Origin: Chionoecetes opilio
Lineage: Eukaryota > Arthropoda > Malacostraca > Decapoda > Majidae
Assembly: GCA_016584305.1 (NCBI GenBank)
Contig: JACEEZ010004824.1
Coordinates: 621,001-685,000, forward strand
Length of the DNA stretch: 64,000 nucleotides
Direction: 5' to 3'
The notes under the pieces are model-generated. The model did no database searches, was not told where the DNA came from, and saw only the letters and a program-made list of their open reading frames with translations. Positions 63,830 through 64,000 of this stretch are shown here, one piece after another (the stretch's first letter is position 1; every line of letters starts with the position of its first letter). A program made the translations under genes and the position numbers.

Positions 63830-64000
63830 AATGTTGACTTGCCTAATAAGTGCGTATGTGTCTCTTTCAACTCACTCGTCTATTCTATTCGTCGTCATTC
63901 TACTATTATATTCCATTCCTCAAACCATTCTATCATAAAAAATATCTTGACTCCTTCCTTCCTACTCTCCAATCACTTGACTCATTTATTTTAATTTTTC

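Overview
This is eukaryotic nuclear DNA from an intron-rich, repeat-laden animal genome, most likely an arthropod and probably a decapod crustacean. That placement is inference. It rests on split genes with GT-AG introns, CR1-like LINE 3' ends, tRNA-derived SINEs, Merlin, PIF/Harbinger, hAT, Tigger and TTAA-type elements, and very dense micro- and minisatellites. No prokaryotic operon, CRISPR array or virus was seen. Coding sequence is only about 5 % of the window.

Three genes can be supported. (1) FBH1, the F-box DNA helicase 1, lies on the minus strand from about 24.5 kb (perhaps 27.2 kb) down to 1.7 kb. I reconstruct twelve phase-compatible exons: F-box, Walker A, an 87-bp exon isolated between satellites, motif II, a long exon with motifs III-VI, a cysteine-pair exon and the last exon. 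The reading frame has one apparent 1-nt deletion, in a C6 run near 4.25 kb. (2) A complete five-exon tetraspanin (254 aa, CD63/CD9-like fold) lies on the plus strand at 46.9-57.1 kb. (3) The 3' end of MTO1, the mitochondrial tRNA-modification enzyme homologous to MnmG/GidA, lies on the minus strand at 62.3-63.5 kb and continues past the right edge. A PPxY-containing exon of an unidentified gene is at 30.0-30.2 kb (+).

Layout. At 1-27 kb lies FBH1; its introns are filled with tandem arrays (unit sizes 30, about 24, 71, 91, 44 and 16 bp), truncated CR1 copies and MITEs. At 25.3-26.6 kb is a Merlin element with a 9-bp target duplication. At 28-46 kb is transposon-rich intergenic DNA: a putative solo LTR inside a Harbinger MITE, a 4.4-kb PIF/Harbinger element, a cluster of GTTTCGTAC inverted repeats, and a dead hAT transposase split by an 877-bp MITE. 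At 46.9-57.1 kb is the tetraspanin; its 7.7-kb first intron holds a three-layer nest of transposons. At 57-64 kb are MITEs, fold-back palindromes and the MTO1 3' exons.

The three identified genes act in unrelated processes (recombination control, membrane or endosomal organisation, mitochondrial tRNA modification), so no operon-like link is implied. I found no convincing new multi-gene system. The most notable signals are the amplification of the FBH1 stop-codon region into a minisatellite, a satellite that grew from LINE-like sequence inside an FBH1 intron, and several nested insertions whose intact target sites survive elsewhere in the window.
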